NCBI RefSeq assembly: GCF_024189295.1
Contig: NZ_JAIZEN010000001.1
Coordinates: forward strand, 310,001-374,000
Reading direction: 5' to 3'
Length of the DNA: 64,000 bases
Origin: Halobacillus sp. A1
GTDB lineage: Bacteria > Bacillota > Bacilli > Bacillales > Halobacillaceae
In this document: positions 57,222 to 64,000 of the stretch, piece by piece
Position numbering within the stretch: the first letter of the stretch is position 1
How the letters are laid out: each line of letters begins with the position of its first letter
Notes under the pieces: model-generated
The model's database searches: none
Told to the model about the DNA's origin: nothing
Seen by the model: the letters and a program-made list of their open reading frames with translations, nothing else
Position numbers and translations under genes: made by a program

Positions 57222-57332
57222 CGGTGATATCTCCTGGCCGTTATCAACGGAGGTACTCGACCATGTCGTGGGTTGAAATAAGACCTTAGCGCGAGTTGCA
57301 TTGGCATGGTGTGAGGATGGGTTAAATGCCCT
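57222..57332 (+). ncRNA. EAR element (eps-associated RNA, epsC motif)
   Basis: Between epsB and epsC, exactly where EAR sits in Bacillus eps operons, lies a conserved-looking structured stretch: GGTGATATCTCCTGG, hairpin CCGTT/AACGG, GGTACTCGACCATG, GGGTTGAAATAAGACC and a CATGG that pairs with CCATG. EAR promotes processive antitermination across long eps transcripts. Identification rests on position and remembered consensus. Confidence 0.75.
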
Positions 57333-57336
57333 TATT

Positions 57337-57390
57337 AAAATTCACAGGTAAACGATTCTTGAAGAATTGCTTACCTGTGAATTTTAATCT
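57337..57390 (+). terminator. Hairpin downstream of EAR
   Basis: A perfect 15-bp stem AAAATTCACAGGTAA / TTACCTGTGAATTTT (57337-57351, 57371-57385) with an inner TTCTT/AAGAA pairing. It is followed by AATCT, a weak T-run. It lies directly in the operon and could be the target of EAR-dependent readthrough. Confidence 0.6.
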
Positions 57391-57415
57391 ATGAAACTAG
57401 GAAAGGAGCGAAGTG

Positions 57416-59242
57416 ATGACCTACCGGCAAAGACTATCTCTATTCATATTCATTGACTTATGTATCGTAATTGCCTCTTTGTTAATTATAAGGATGTTAG
57501 TTGAATCGCTGCTCTACGGTTCCGGAATTCTATTAATCGTGACCATGGCAGTAATATTCATCAGTCATATTTATTTTTCTTTCAACCTTCATCTTTATAG
57601 AAAAGCTTGGGAGTATGCGAGTGTTAACGAGTTGATTGTCATTGGCAAGACGGTGACCTACTCTATTGTATTGACAGCACTTGTGCAGGCCCTGCTTTTT
57701 CAAACGGTACTTGTGAGAATGCTTGTACTTACGTGGATGATTCATATTCTTTTAATTGGGGGCTCCCGTTTTTTATGGCGGGTATATCGAGATTCAATTA
57801 TTCTCGTTCGTCAAAATCAGCAACGGACCTTGATTGTCGGGGCAGGATCAGCAGGTACAATGGTTACAAGACAACTCCAAAAAGGAAATGACTCAGAGCT
57901 CAAACCGGTCGCTTTCATAGATGATGACATAAGGAAACGCAACCTGGACATTTTGGGATTGCCTGTGGTCGGAGGTGTTCAGGACATTGCGAATAAGGTG
58001 AAAGAACTGGAGATCACTCACATAGTAATAGCTATCCCTTCTTTAAATAAAAGGGAACTAAATACAATATTTAATGAATGCGCAAAAACCGAAGCAAAAA
58101 CGCAGATTTTACCAATGTTAGAGGACCTGGTAACGGGAAAAGTGTCGGTAAAACAGTTTCGTGATGTTAAAGTGGAAGATTTATTAGGACGAGAACCTGT
58201 AGTGTTGGACACAGAAAGTATTTCGGAATATGTAGAAGAGAAAGTGGTTCTTATTACCGGGGCAGGAGGATCAATTGGGTCTGAAATCACAAGACAGGCG
58301 GCTCGATTCAACCCTAGAAAAATAGTATTACTCGGTCATGGTGAAAACAGTATTTACACAATTGAGATGGAAATGAGATCAAACTTTTCTGATGCTGGTA
58401 TTGAATTTGTCACAGAGATCGCAGACGTGCAGGACGCTGAGAAAATGATGATGATCATGCAATCTCATCAGCCAGATGTCGTCTATCATGCCGCGGCCCA
58501 TAAACACGTACCGCTTATGGAACGAAATCCAGAAGAAGCTGTAAAAAACAATATAATCGGCACGTTGAATGTAGCCAAAGCTGCCAGCTGGTACGATGTT
58601 GGCACCTTCGTCATGGTATCAACCGATAAAGCAGTCAATCCGACGAGTGTGATGGGGGCGTCCAAACGGTTAGCGGAAATGATCGTTCAAAGTATGAATC
58701 AACAAAGCTCCACTAAGTTTGTAGCCGTGCGGTTTGGCAATGTGCTGGGAAGCCGTGGCAGTGTAATCCCGCTGTTTCGAAAACAAATTGAAAAAGGCGG
58801 ACCCGTCACTGTGACTCATCCAGACATGATCCGTTACTTTATGACCATACCTGAAGCTTCCCGACTCGTGATTCAGGCAGGAGCTTTAACAGAAGGTGGA
58901 GAAGTTTTCGTTCTCGATATGGGAGATCCTGTGAAGATAGTTGATCTCGCCAAAAATTTGATCAAGCTCTCCGGCCATACCATTGATGAAATCGGAATTG
59001 AGTATAGCGGGGTCCGGCCTGGTGAGAAATTATTTGAAGAGCTTCTTAAAGAAGATGAAATTCATAAGGATCAGGTCTATCCAAAAATTTATATAGGGAA
59101 AACAGCGCAGTTATACATCGAAGAGATTGAAGCAATTATTTCCAACTATGAAACGTGGAGCCGTGATGAATTAAGAGAGCGGCTTATACAGCTGGCCAAT
59201 CATGCTGAGCAGGAAAAGCCGGTGCTGCCGATTATCAGCTGA
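57416..59242 (+). CDS. epsC: EpsC/CapD nucleotide-sugar 4,6-dehydratase
   Basis: A 608-residue membrane-bound enzyme. Four N-terminal membrane segments (about 8-125), a CoA-binding-like Rossmann domain with LIVGAGSAGTMVTRQL (about 138-160), and a SDR dehydratase domain with VLITGAGGSIGSEITRQA (about 280-297). The atypical FVMVSTDKAVNPTSVMGASKR near 400 holds the catalytic Lys. Converts UDP-GlcNAc to a 4-keto-6-deoxy sugar, precursor of the diaminosugar in EPS. ATG 57416 with AAAGGAG. Confidence 0.93.
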   Translation: MTYRQRLSLFIFIDLCIVIASLLIIRMLVESLLYGSGILLIVTMAVIFISHIYFSFNLHLYRKAWEYASVNELIVIGKTVTYSIVLTALVQALLFQTVLVRMLVLTWMIHILLIGGSRFLWRVYRDSIILVRQNQQRTLIVGAGSAGTMVTRQLQKGNDSELKPVAFIDDDIRKRNLDILGLPVVGGVQDIANKVKELEITHIVIAIPSLNKRELNTIFNECAKTEAKTQILPMLEDLVTGKVSVKQFRDVKVEDLLGREPVVLDTESISEYVEEKVVLITGAGGSIGSEITRQAARFNPRKIVLLGHGENSIYTIEMEMRSNFSDAGIEFVTEIADVQDAEKMMMIMQSHQPDVVYHAAAHKHVPLMERNPEEAVKNNIIGTLNVAKAASWYDVGTFVMVSTDKAVNPTSVMGASKRLAEMIVQSMNQQSSTKFVAVRFGNVLGSRGSVIPLFRKQIEKGGPVTVTHPDMIRYFMTIPEASRLVIQAGALTEGGEVFVLDMGDPVKIVDLAKNLIKLSGHTIDEIGIEYSGVRPGEKLFEELLKEDEIHKDQVYPKIYIGKTAQLYIEEIEAIISNYETWSRDELRERLIQLANHAEQEKPVLPIIS

Positions 59243-59351
59243 CTTAAGGAGCAAGGCTTAAAAAATGCATTTGGCAGCTGATAAGTCTAAACTCCAATAG
59301 ATTAAGAAGAAGGTAGGGAGCTAACGACATAATCGTAAGGATGTGAGGGCA

Positions 59352-60503
59352 ATGGTTCAGAAAGTACTATTCAGCGCCACCGTCGATTATCATTTTAAAG
59401 CATTTCATCTTCCCTATTTAAAATGGTTTAAAGAACAAGGGTGGGATGTTCATGTAGCAGCCAGTGGTGAAATCGAGCTTCCCTATGTGGATCAAAAATA
59501 TAATATTCCTATTCAACGCTCTCCCATGGACAAGAAAAATATGAAAGCTTATCGGCAATTAAAAAAGATTATTGATGATAATCAATATAACATCATCCAC
59601 TGTCACACGCCGATGGGCGGGGCGCTTACAAGATTAGCATCAATAAAAGCGAGAAAGCACGGGGCAAAAGTCATTTATACAGCTCACGGGTTTCATTTTT
59701 GCAAAGGTGCTCCGCTCATGAATTGGCTGATGTACTACCCAGTTGAGAAGGTGCTTGCTCATCTAACTGATAGTCTCATTACGATCAATGAAGAAGATTA
59801 CCATCTCGCGCAACGAAAATTAAAGGCTGCCAGCATAGAACTAGTACATGGAGTAGGCGTAGATTCTGAAGAATTCAAGCCTGTACCCTATAAAGAGAAA
59901 ATTGCTTTAAGAAAGTCATACGGCTATCGGCCAGATGACTTTTTATTTATTTACCCGGCAGAATTCAATGCAAATAAAAACCAGCAATTTCTGCTTCACG
60001 CATTTAATTTAGTGAAAAACAAGATACCAAATGCAAGGCTGTTACTAGCGGGTGAGGGTGCTGGATTAGCGGATTGTAAAAAGATGGCTGAACAGATGGA
60101 AATACAAAGTAAAGTAGATTTTTTAGGATTTAGAAGAGATATGAAACAGCTTCTATCCATAAGTGATGTTGGTGTAGGTTCAAGCCTTCGTGAAGGGCTT
60201 CCAGTAAACATTATGGAAGCGATGGCTTGTGAGTTACCCATTATTGCTGTTGAGAACAGAGGTCACCGTGAGTTAATTGATCATGATGTCAACGGCTGGC
60301 TGATTTCGAAGGACGAAGTAATAGAATTTTCGAGAAAAATGCAGGTTCTGGCAAATAACCGAGGATTAATAGAGCAGCTAGGTAAAGAAGGTAGAAGAAC
60401 AATCGTTGGAAAATATAATGTCCCAAAAGTTTTAAACCAAAAGAAAGTCATCTATCAATCCTATATGAAGGAAGAGGGGGTGGGAGAGTGGGCCGTCCGT
60501 TAA
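59352..60503 (+). CDS. epsD: EpsD-type glycosyltransferase, family 4
   Basis: A 383-residue GT-B enzyme adding a sugar to the lipid-linked EPS unit. N-terminal SATVDYHFKAFHLPYLKWFKEQG and GWDVHVAASGE, HCHTPMGGALTRLA, AHGFHFCKGAP and the C-terminal nucleotide-sugar motif REGLPVNIMEAMACELPIIAVENRGHRELI. Matches EpsD by position and N-terminus. ATG 59352 after AAGGATGTGAG. Overlaps the next gene by 16 nt. Confidence 0.9.
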   Translation: MVQKVLFSATVDYHFKAFHLPYLKWFKEQGWDVHVAASGEIELPYVDQKYNIPIQRSPMDKKNMKAYRQLKKIIDDNQYNIIHCHTPMGGALTRLASIKARKHGAKVIYTAHGFHFCKGAPLMNWLMYYPVEKVLAHLTDSLITINEEDYHLAQRKLKAASIELVHGVGVDSEEFKPVPYKEKIALRKSYGYRPDDFLFIYPAEFNANKNQQFLLHAFNLVKNKIPNARLLLAGEGAGLADCKKMAEQMEIQSKVDFLGFRRDMKQLLSISDVGVGSSLREGLPVNIMEAMACELPIIAVENRGHRELIDHDVNGWLISKDEVIEFSRKMQVLANNRGLIEQLGKEGRRTIVGKYNVPKVLNQKKVIYQSYMKEEGVGEWAVR

Positions 60504-61603
60504 GAGTGCTCCACGTTGTCGTTAACATGAACCGGGGCGGAGCAGAAACTTTATTGATGAACTTATATCGCAATATTGACCGAACAAAAGTCCAGTTCGA
60601 CTTTTTAACATGCAAGCCCGGCGTTTTTGACTCAGAGATAGAAGATATGGGCGGTATTATACATCGCATTCCTTATGTAACAGACGTAGGACACCTTGGT
60701 TATAAGAAAGCCTTAGTGAACTTTTTTGAGTCCCAAGATTATAAGATCGTTCATGCTCACTTGGATAAAATGAGCGGGATTGTGCTGCAGTGTGCGAAAA
60801 GATCGGGGGTTCCTGTAAGGATTGCTCACAGCCACAATACTCGGAGTGAAGGCGGAATTGTTAGTAAACTATACAAATCATTTGCGGGAAGTCATATAAA
60901 AAAAGATGCTACTCATAGATTTGCGTGTTCTCATTCAGCTGCAGAATGGTTGTTTGGAAGACAATCCAATCAAACGTATGTATTAAAAAATGGTATTGAT
61001 AACCGAAAGTTTCTATATTCCAGTAAAGACCGCCGGGACGTCAGAGCCCAGTTGAATATTCGTGATGATACATTTGTCATCGGTCACGTTGGAAGGTTCA
61101 ATCATCAAAAAAATCATGAGTTTTTACTTGAAGTCTTTCAGCAGTTTTCTAAGGTACATGGCAATACGATCCTGTTATTGGCTGGAAATGGAGTTCTGAA
61201 AAAGAGAATGGAAATGAAGTCCAGGGAATTAGGAATCCATGAACATGTGAATTTTCTTGGGGTCCGGGAAGATGTAGATAAGCTGCTCCAAGCTTTTGAT
61301 ATGTTCCTTTTTCCTTCTTATCATGAAGGACTGCCTGTTACCTTAATAGAAGCCCAAAATGCAGGGCTGCCCTGCTTTATTACAAATACTATAACTGAAG
61401 AAGTAGATATGGAACTGGGATTAGTCCAGCAATTCCCTCTTCCTCATCATCATGAGTGGGTGGAAGCGATCAAAGCTTTATCCGTTCAACGAAGCTCCAG
61501 GTTGATTGATCCTGCCAAGCTTACACAAAAAGGCTATGATATCCAACAAACAGCTATAAAAACTCAAAATGACTATATTCAATTAGGGAGGGAGGTCAGT
61601 TGA
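60488..61603 (+). CDS. epsF: EpsF-type glycosyltransferase, family 4
   Basis: A 371-residue GT-B enzyme. N-terminal RVLHVVVNMNRGGAETLLMN, AHSHNTRSEGG near 113, VGRFNHQKNHEFLLEVF near 196 and the donor-site SYHEGLPVTLIEAQNAGLPCF near 280. Similar to Bacillus EpsF; may transfer GlcNAc- or Gal-type residues. GTG start after GGGTGGGAGA. Overlaps epsD and the next gene, so a tight operon. Confidence 0.88.
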   Translation: MGRPLRVLHVVVNMNRGGAETLLMNLYRNIDRTKVQFDFLTCKPGVFDSEIEDMGGIIHRIPYVTDVGHLGYKKALVNFFESQDYKIVHAHLDKMSGIVLQCAKRSGVPVRIAHSHNTRSEGGIVSKLYKSFAGSHIKKDATHRFACSHSAAEWLFGRQSNQTYVLKNGIDNRKFLYSSKDRRDVRAQLNIRDDTFVIGHVGRFNHQKNHEFLLEVFQQFSKVHGNTILLLAGNGVLKKRMEMKSRELGIHEHVNFLGVREDVDKLLQAFDMFLFPSYHEGLPVTLIEAQNAGLPCFITNTITEEVDMELGLVQQFPLPHHHEWVEAIKALSVQRSSRLIDPAKLTQKGYDIQQTAIKTQNDYIQLGREVS

Positions 61604-62490
61604 AGCTGCTAACGATTTTTACACCTACCTATAATCGAGCATTTTGTTTGGAAAAACTATATCAAAGTCTCGTAAATCAAACCAACCAAAATTTTATATG
61701 GCTGCTCGTAGATGATGGTTCTACTGATGAAACTGAGAAATTAGTAGAGCAGTGGATTTCAAAAGCTTTAATTTCTATTAAATATATTTATCAGGATAAT
61801 CAAGGGATGCACGGAGCTCATAATACTGCTTATAAAATAATGCAGACCGAACTTAACGTTTGTATTGATTCAGATGACTATATGCCTGAAGATGCAGTAG
61901 AGCAAATCGAAACATGCTGGAAGGAGCATGGTGACAACAATGTAAGCGGCCTGATTGGACTCGACTCTTACACTGACGGGGAGGTTATAGGGACACTGCT
62001 GCCTGAAGGAATAAAAAAGTCCACGTTATTTGATTTATATAATAAGCATGGCGTCAAAGGAGACAAAAAGCTTGTTTATCGAACAGAGCTGACGAAGGAA
62101 TTTCCTTACCCCCTTTTTGAAAATGAGAAATATGTTGGACTGGCTTATAAATACTACAAGCTGGATGAAAAGTACGAAATGCTGCTGCTCAATCAAGTGC
62201 TGTGCCGGGTAGAATATTTAGAAGATGGCTCTTCGCGTAATATGCTGAAGCAATACCGCAGGAACCCAAAAGGGTTTGCTTTTTATAGGAAGGAACTGAT
62301 GACACTGCAATTTGTCAGTGTCTCTTTTAAATTTAGACAAGCCATCCATTATGTTTCGAGCAGCTTGATGAATAAGAATACAAACTTCCTAAAGGAATCT
62401 CCTAATAAAGGGATAACGACTTTTGCCATTCCTTTTGGTTTTCTTCTTTTCTTATATGTAACAAGTAGAACAAGGGACGTTCTTAGCTAA
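61600..62490 (+). CDS. Family 2 glycosyltransferase
   Basis: A 296-residue GT-A enzyme. LTIFTPTYNRAFCLEKLYQSL at the N-terminus, WLLVDDGSTDETEKLV near 37 with the nucleotide-binding Asp, and CIDSDDYMPEDAV near 88 with the DxD metal motif. The C-terminus has a hydrophobic stretch (about 270-288) that may touch the membrane. It takes the place that EpsE has in Bacillus but is not clearly EpsE itself. TTG start overlapping the previous TGA, with GGAGGGAGG upstream. Confidence 0.87.
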   Translation: MKLLTIFTPTYNRAFCLEKLYQSLVNQTNQNFIWLLVDDGSTDETEKLVEQWISKALISIKYIYQDNQGMHGAHNTAYKIMQTELNVCIDSDDYMPEDAVEQIETCWKEHGDNNVSGLIGLDSYTDGEVIGTLLPEGIKKSTLFDLYNKHGVKGDKKLVYRTELTKEFPYPLFENEKYVGLAYKYYKLDEKYEMLLLNQVLCRVEYLEDGSSRNMLKQYRRNPKGFAFYRKELMTLQFVSVSFKFRQAIHYVSSSLMNKNTNFLKESPNKGITTFAIPFGFLLFLYVTSRTRDVLS

Positions 62491-62523
62491 GCAGCTGCGG
62501 GGCTGCTTGGAAAGGAAATCAAT

Positions 62524-63594
62524 ATGACATTATTATGGATGAATCTATTCCTCGTTTTTTGTTTAGTATTACTAGCTAGAGTGCTCGCGGTTGAAGTACA
62601 CACGAATACCGCCGTTTTATTTAAGCCGAATAAACTATTTGTTTTCGTAGCTTTAATCTCGTTAGTAGCAGTAGCGGGGTTGCGTTCTAATATTGGAGAT
62701 ACTTTTTTCTACATGCACGCCTATGAAGTGAATACTTTTACATGGGAGCTAATTAAAGAGCAAAAGGATATCGGTTTTGGAGTTTTGCAAATGCTTCTCC
62801 AATCGATATCATCAGATCCACAATTATTGATTTTGACCACTGCTCTTATTACAAATGCACTCATTGTAATCGTATTGTACAAATATTCAAGGATGCTGGA
62901 ACTTAGTCTTTTCGTATATATAACGGGTGGCTTGTTTTTAATTACGATGAACGGTATTCGACAGACGTTAGCAGCAGCCATTGCCTTTACAGCAATTAAG
63001 TACCTGGTGGAAGGCGGTTTCAAAAGATATGCAGCAGTCATTTTAATCGCCTCACTTTTTCATCAGAGCGCGCTTATTTTACTGCCGGTGTATTTTATGG
63101 TTCAAGTAAAGGCATTCTCAAAAGCAACTTTAGCATTGTTGGCATTTGCTGTTCTTCTAGTAGCTGGATTTGATCAATTTTCTTCGATACTGTTTTCAGC
63201 AATAGAAGATACTCAGTATGGAGAATACAAAGATTTTGCTGAGGGCGGAGCAAACTTCTTAAGGGTAGCAGTCGAAGGGGCGCCCCTGTTTGTAGCTTAC
63301 CTCGGAAGAGATCGATTAAGAGAAGTTATGCCAAACAGCGACGTTGTTATCAATATGTGCTTGATCGGATTTGTTTTCATGGTGATTTCCACTCAAAATT
63401 GGATCTTTGCACGATTTTCGATTTATTTTGGACTTTATCAATTAATTCTCGTTTCATGGCTCGTTCCTCTCTTCAGGGATCGGGATGAAAAGCTGGTATA
63501 TTACGGGATGCTGGTTTGTTATTTATTTTATTATTTTTATGAAAGTGTCATAACATTAAATATTTCTTATGAAAGCCATTATTTATTGTGGTAA
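62524..63594 (+). CDS. epsG: EpsG-family polysaccharide polymerase
   Basis: A 356-residue membrane protein with about ten hydrophobic segments. The region GLRSNIGDTFFYMHAY near 57 and the later GIRQTLAAAIAFTAIKYLVEG and SLFHQSALILLPVYF are the EpsG/O-antigen polymerase-like signature. It would polymerise repeat units outside the membrane. ATG with AAAGGAA. Follows the GT2 gene by 33 bp. Confidence 0.88.
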   Translation: MTLLWMNLFLVFCLVLLARVLAVEVHTNTAVLFKPNKLFVFVALISLVAVAGLRSNIGDTFFYMHAYEVNTFTWELIKEQKDIGFGVLQMLLQSISSDPQLLILTTALITNALIVIVLYKYSRMLELSLFVYITGGLFLITMNGIRQTLAAAIAFTAIKYLVEGGFKRYAAVILIASLFHQSALILLPVYFMVQVKAFSKATLALLAFAVLLVAGFDQFSSILFSAIEDTQYGEYKDFAEGGANFLRVAVEGAPLFVAYLGRDRLREVMPNSDVVINMCLIGFVFMVISTQNWIFARFSIYFGLYQLILVSWLVPLFRDRDEKLVYYGMLVCYLFYYFYESVITLNISYESHYLLW

Positions 63595-63606
63595 GGGGGA
63601 GAAAAA

Positions 63607-64000
63607 ATGGCGATCTTAGTAACGGGCGGAGCGGGATACATCGGGAGTCATACATGTGTTGAACTGCTAAGTGAAGGATATGAGATAGTAGTTGTTGATA
63701 ACTTTTCAAACAGTCATTATGAATCATTAAGAAGAGTAACTGAAATTACGGGTAAAACTTTTAAGATCTATGAGTTCGATCTTATGGATAAGGAAGAACT
63801 TGAGAACATATTTGAAGAAAATGATATTGAAGCCGTCGTTCATTTTGCCGGGCTAAAGGCAGTTGGAGAATCAGTGAATGAACCGCTCTGGTATTATGCT
63901 AATAACGTAATTGGCACGGTTATTCTCTGCGAGGTAATGAAAAAGCATAATGTGAAAAAACTCGTGTTCAGCTCCTCTGCAACGGTTTATGGTAATAGTG
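63607..64000 (+). CDS. galE: UDP-glucose 4-epimerase, 5' part only
   Basis: The first 131 codons of an SDR epimerase interconverting UDP-glucose and UDP-galactose (or the GlcNAc forms). NAD-binding [18 protein letters not shown] at the N-terminus, [30 protein letters not shown] and the Ser of the active site in [11 protein letters not shown]. The gene runs off the window end. ATG 12 bp after epsG, with GGGGGAG upstream. Confidence 0.95.
   Translation, partial: MAILVTGGAGYIGSHTCVELLSEGYEIVVVDNFSNSHYESLRRVTEITGKTFKIYEFDLMDKEELENIFEENDIEAVVHFAGLKAVGESVNEPLWYYANNVIGTVILCEVMKKHNVKKLVFSSSATVYGNS

Overview
The window reads as a chromosomal segment of a low-to-mid GC Gram-positive Bacillaceae, most likely a moderately halophilic or halotolerant genus such as Halobacillus (an inference from gene content). 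Pointers are strong AGGAGG ribosome sites with ATG/GTG/TTG starts, S-box riboswitches, a PerR-type operator on katG, an ARG box, a SinR-type eps promoter with an EAR element, osmolyte transporters (PutP/OpuE-like and BCCT) and an unusually acidic secreted pullulanase. No tRNA, rRNA, complete insertion sequence, prophage or CRISPR array was seen.

Layout. 1-2.1 kb: a 42-residue membrane peptide coupled to a sodium/proline symporter. 2.2-2.5 kb: a two-copy structured repeat whose stems covary. 2.6-9.3 kb: housekeeping genes gatCAB, dgkB, rlmCD, an RQC-minor-1 protein and a small zinc ribbon. 9.8-12.8 kb: secreted type I pullulanase behind two LacI-type dyads. 12.9-18.9 kb, minus strand: katG with a PerR box, a DUF4317 gene and a BCCT transporter. 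19.2-24.1 kb: DUF2243 and CtaG-like membrane proteins, a DASS symporter, an MFS carrier and a macrodomain protein.

24.2-37.2 kb is a sulfur block. An S-box riboswitch leads cysH-cysP-sat-cysC-sumT and a SirB-HemD fusion, giving sulfate uptake and activation plus siroheme synthesis. sirC lies convergently on the other strand. metH and a BHMT/MTHFR (yitJ-like) gene overlap behind a second S-box on the minus strand. 37.4-40.4 kb: a YjiH-type carrier and a class III aminotransferase behind a promoter whose -35 box is covered by a perfect ARG-box core.

40.4-54.8 kb is mixed: uspA, a lone patatin, a membrane GGDEF protein, a VCBS protein, a histidine-kinase-like protein whose phospho-acceptor His is Asn, a candidate small RNA, ridA, an acyl-CoA ligase, an SDR-fold protein, an APH(6)-type kinase and a CynX-type MFS carrier. 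Three copies of a Bacillaceae-type palindromic intergenic repeat lie at 31.2, 31.5 and 52.1 kb.

54.9-64 kb: a 41-residue ORF resembling a paeninodin-family lasso precursor with no maturation genes in view, a decayed stretch, then an eps operon (epsA-epsB-EAR-epsC-epsD-epsF-like-GT2-epsG-galE, the last cut by the window end). Its promoter has a SinR-type palindrome filling the spacer between -35 and -10. I found no large undescribed multi-gene system. The most notable items are the covarying repeat, the orphan lasso-like precursor, the pseudo-histidine kinase, the SirB-HemD fusion, and the SinR-plus-EAR control of eps.
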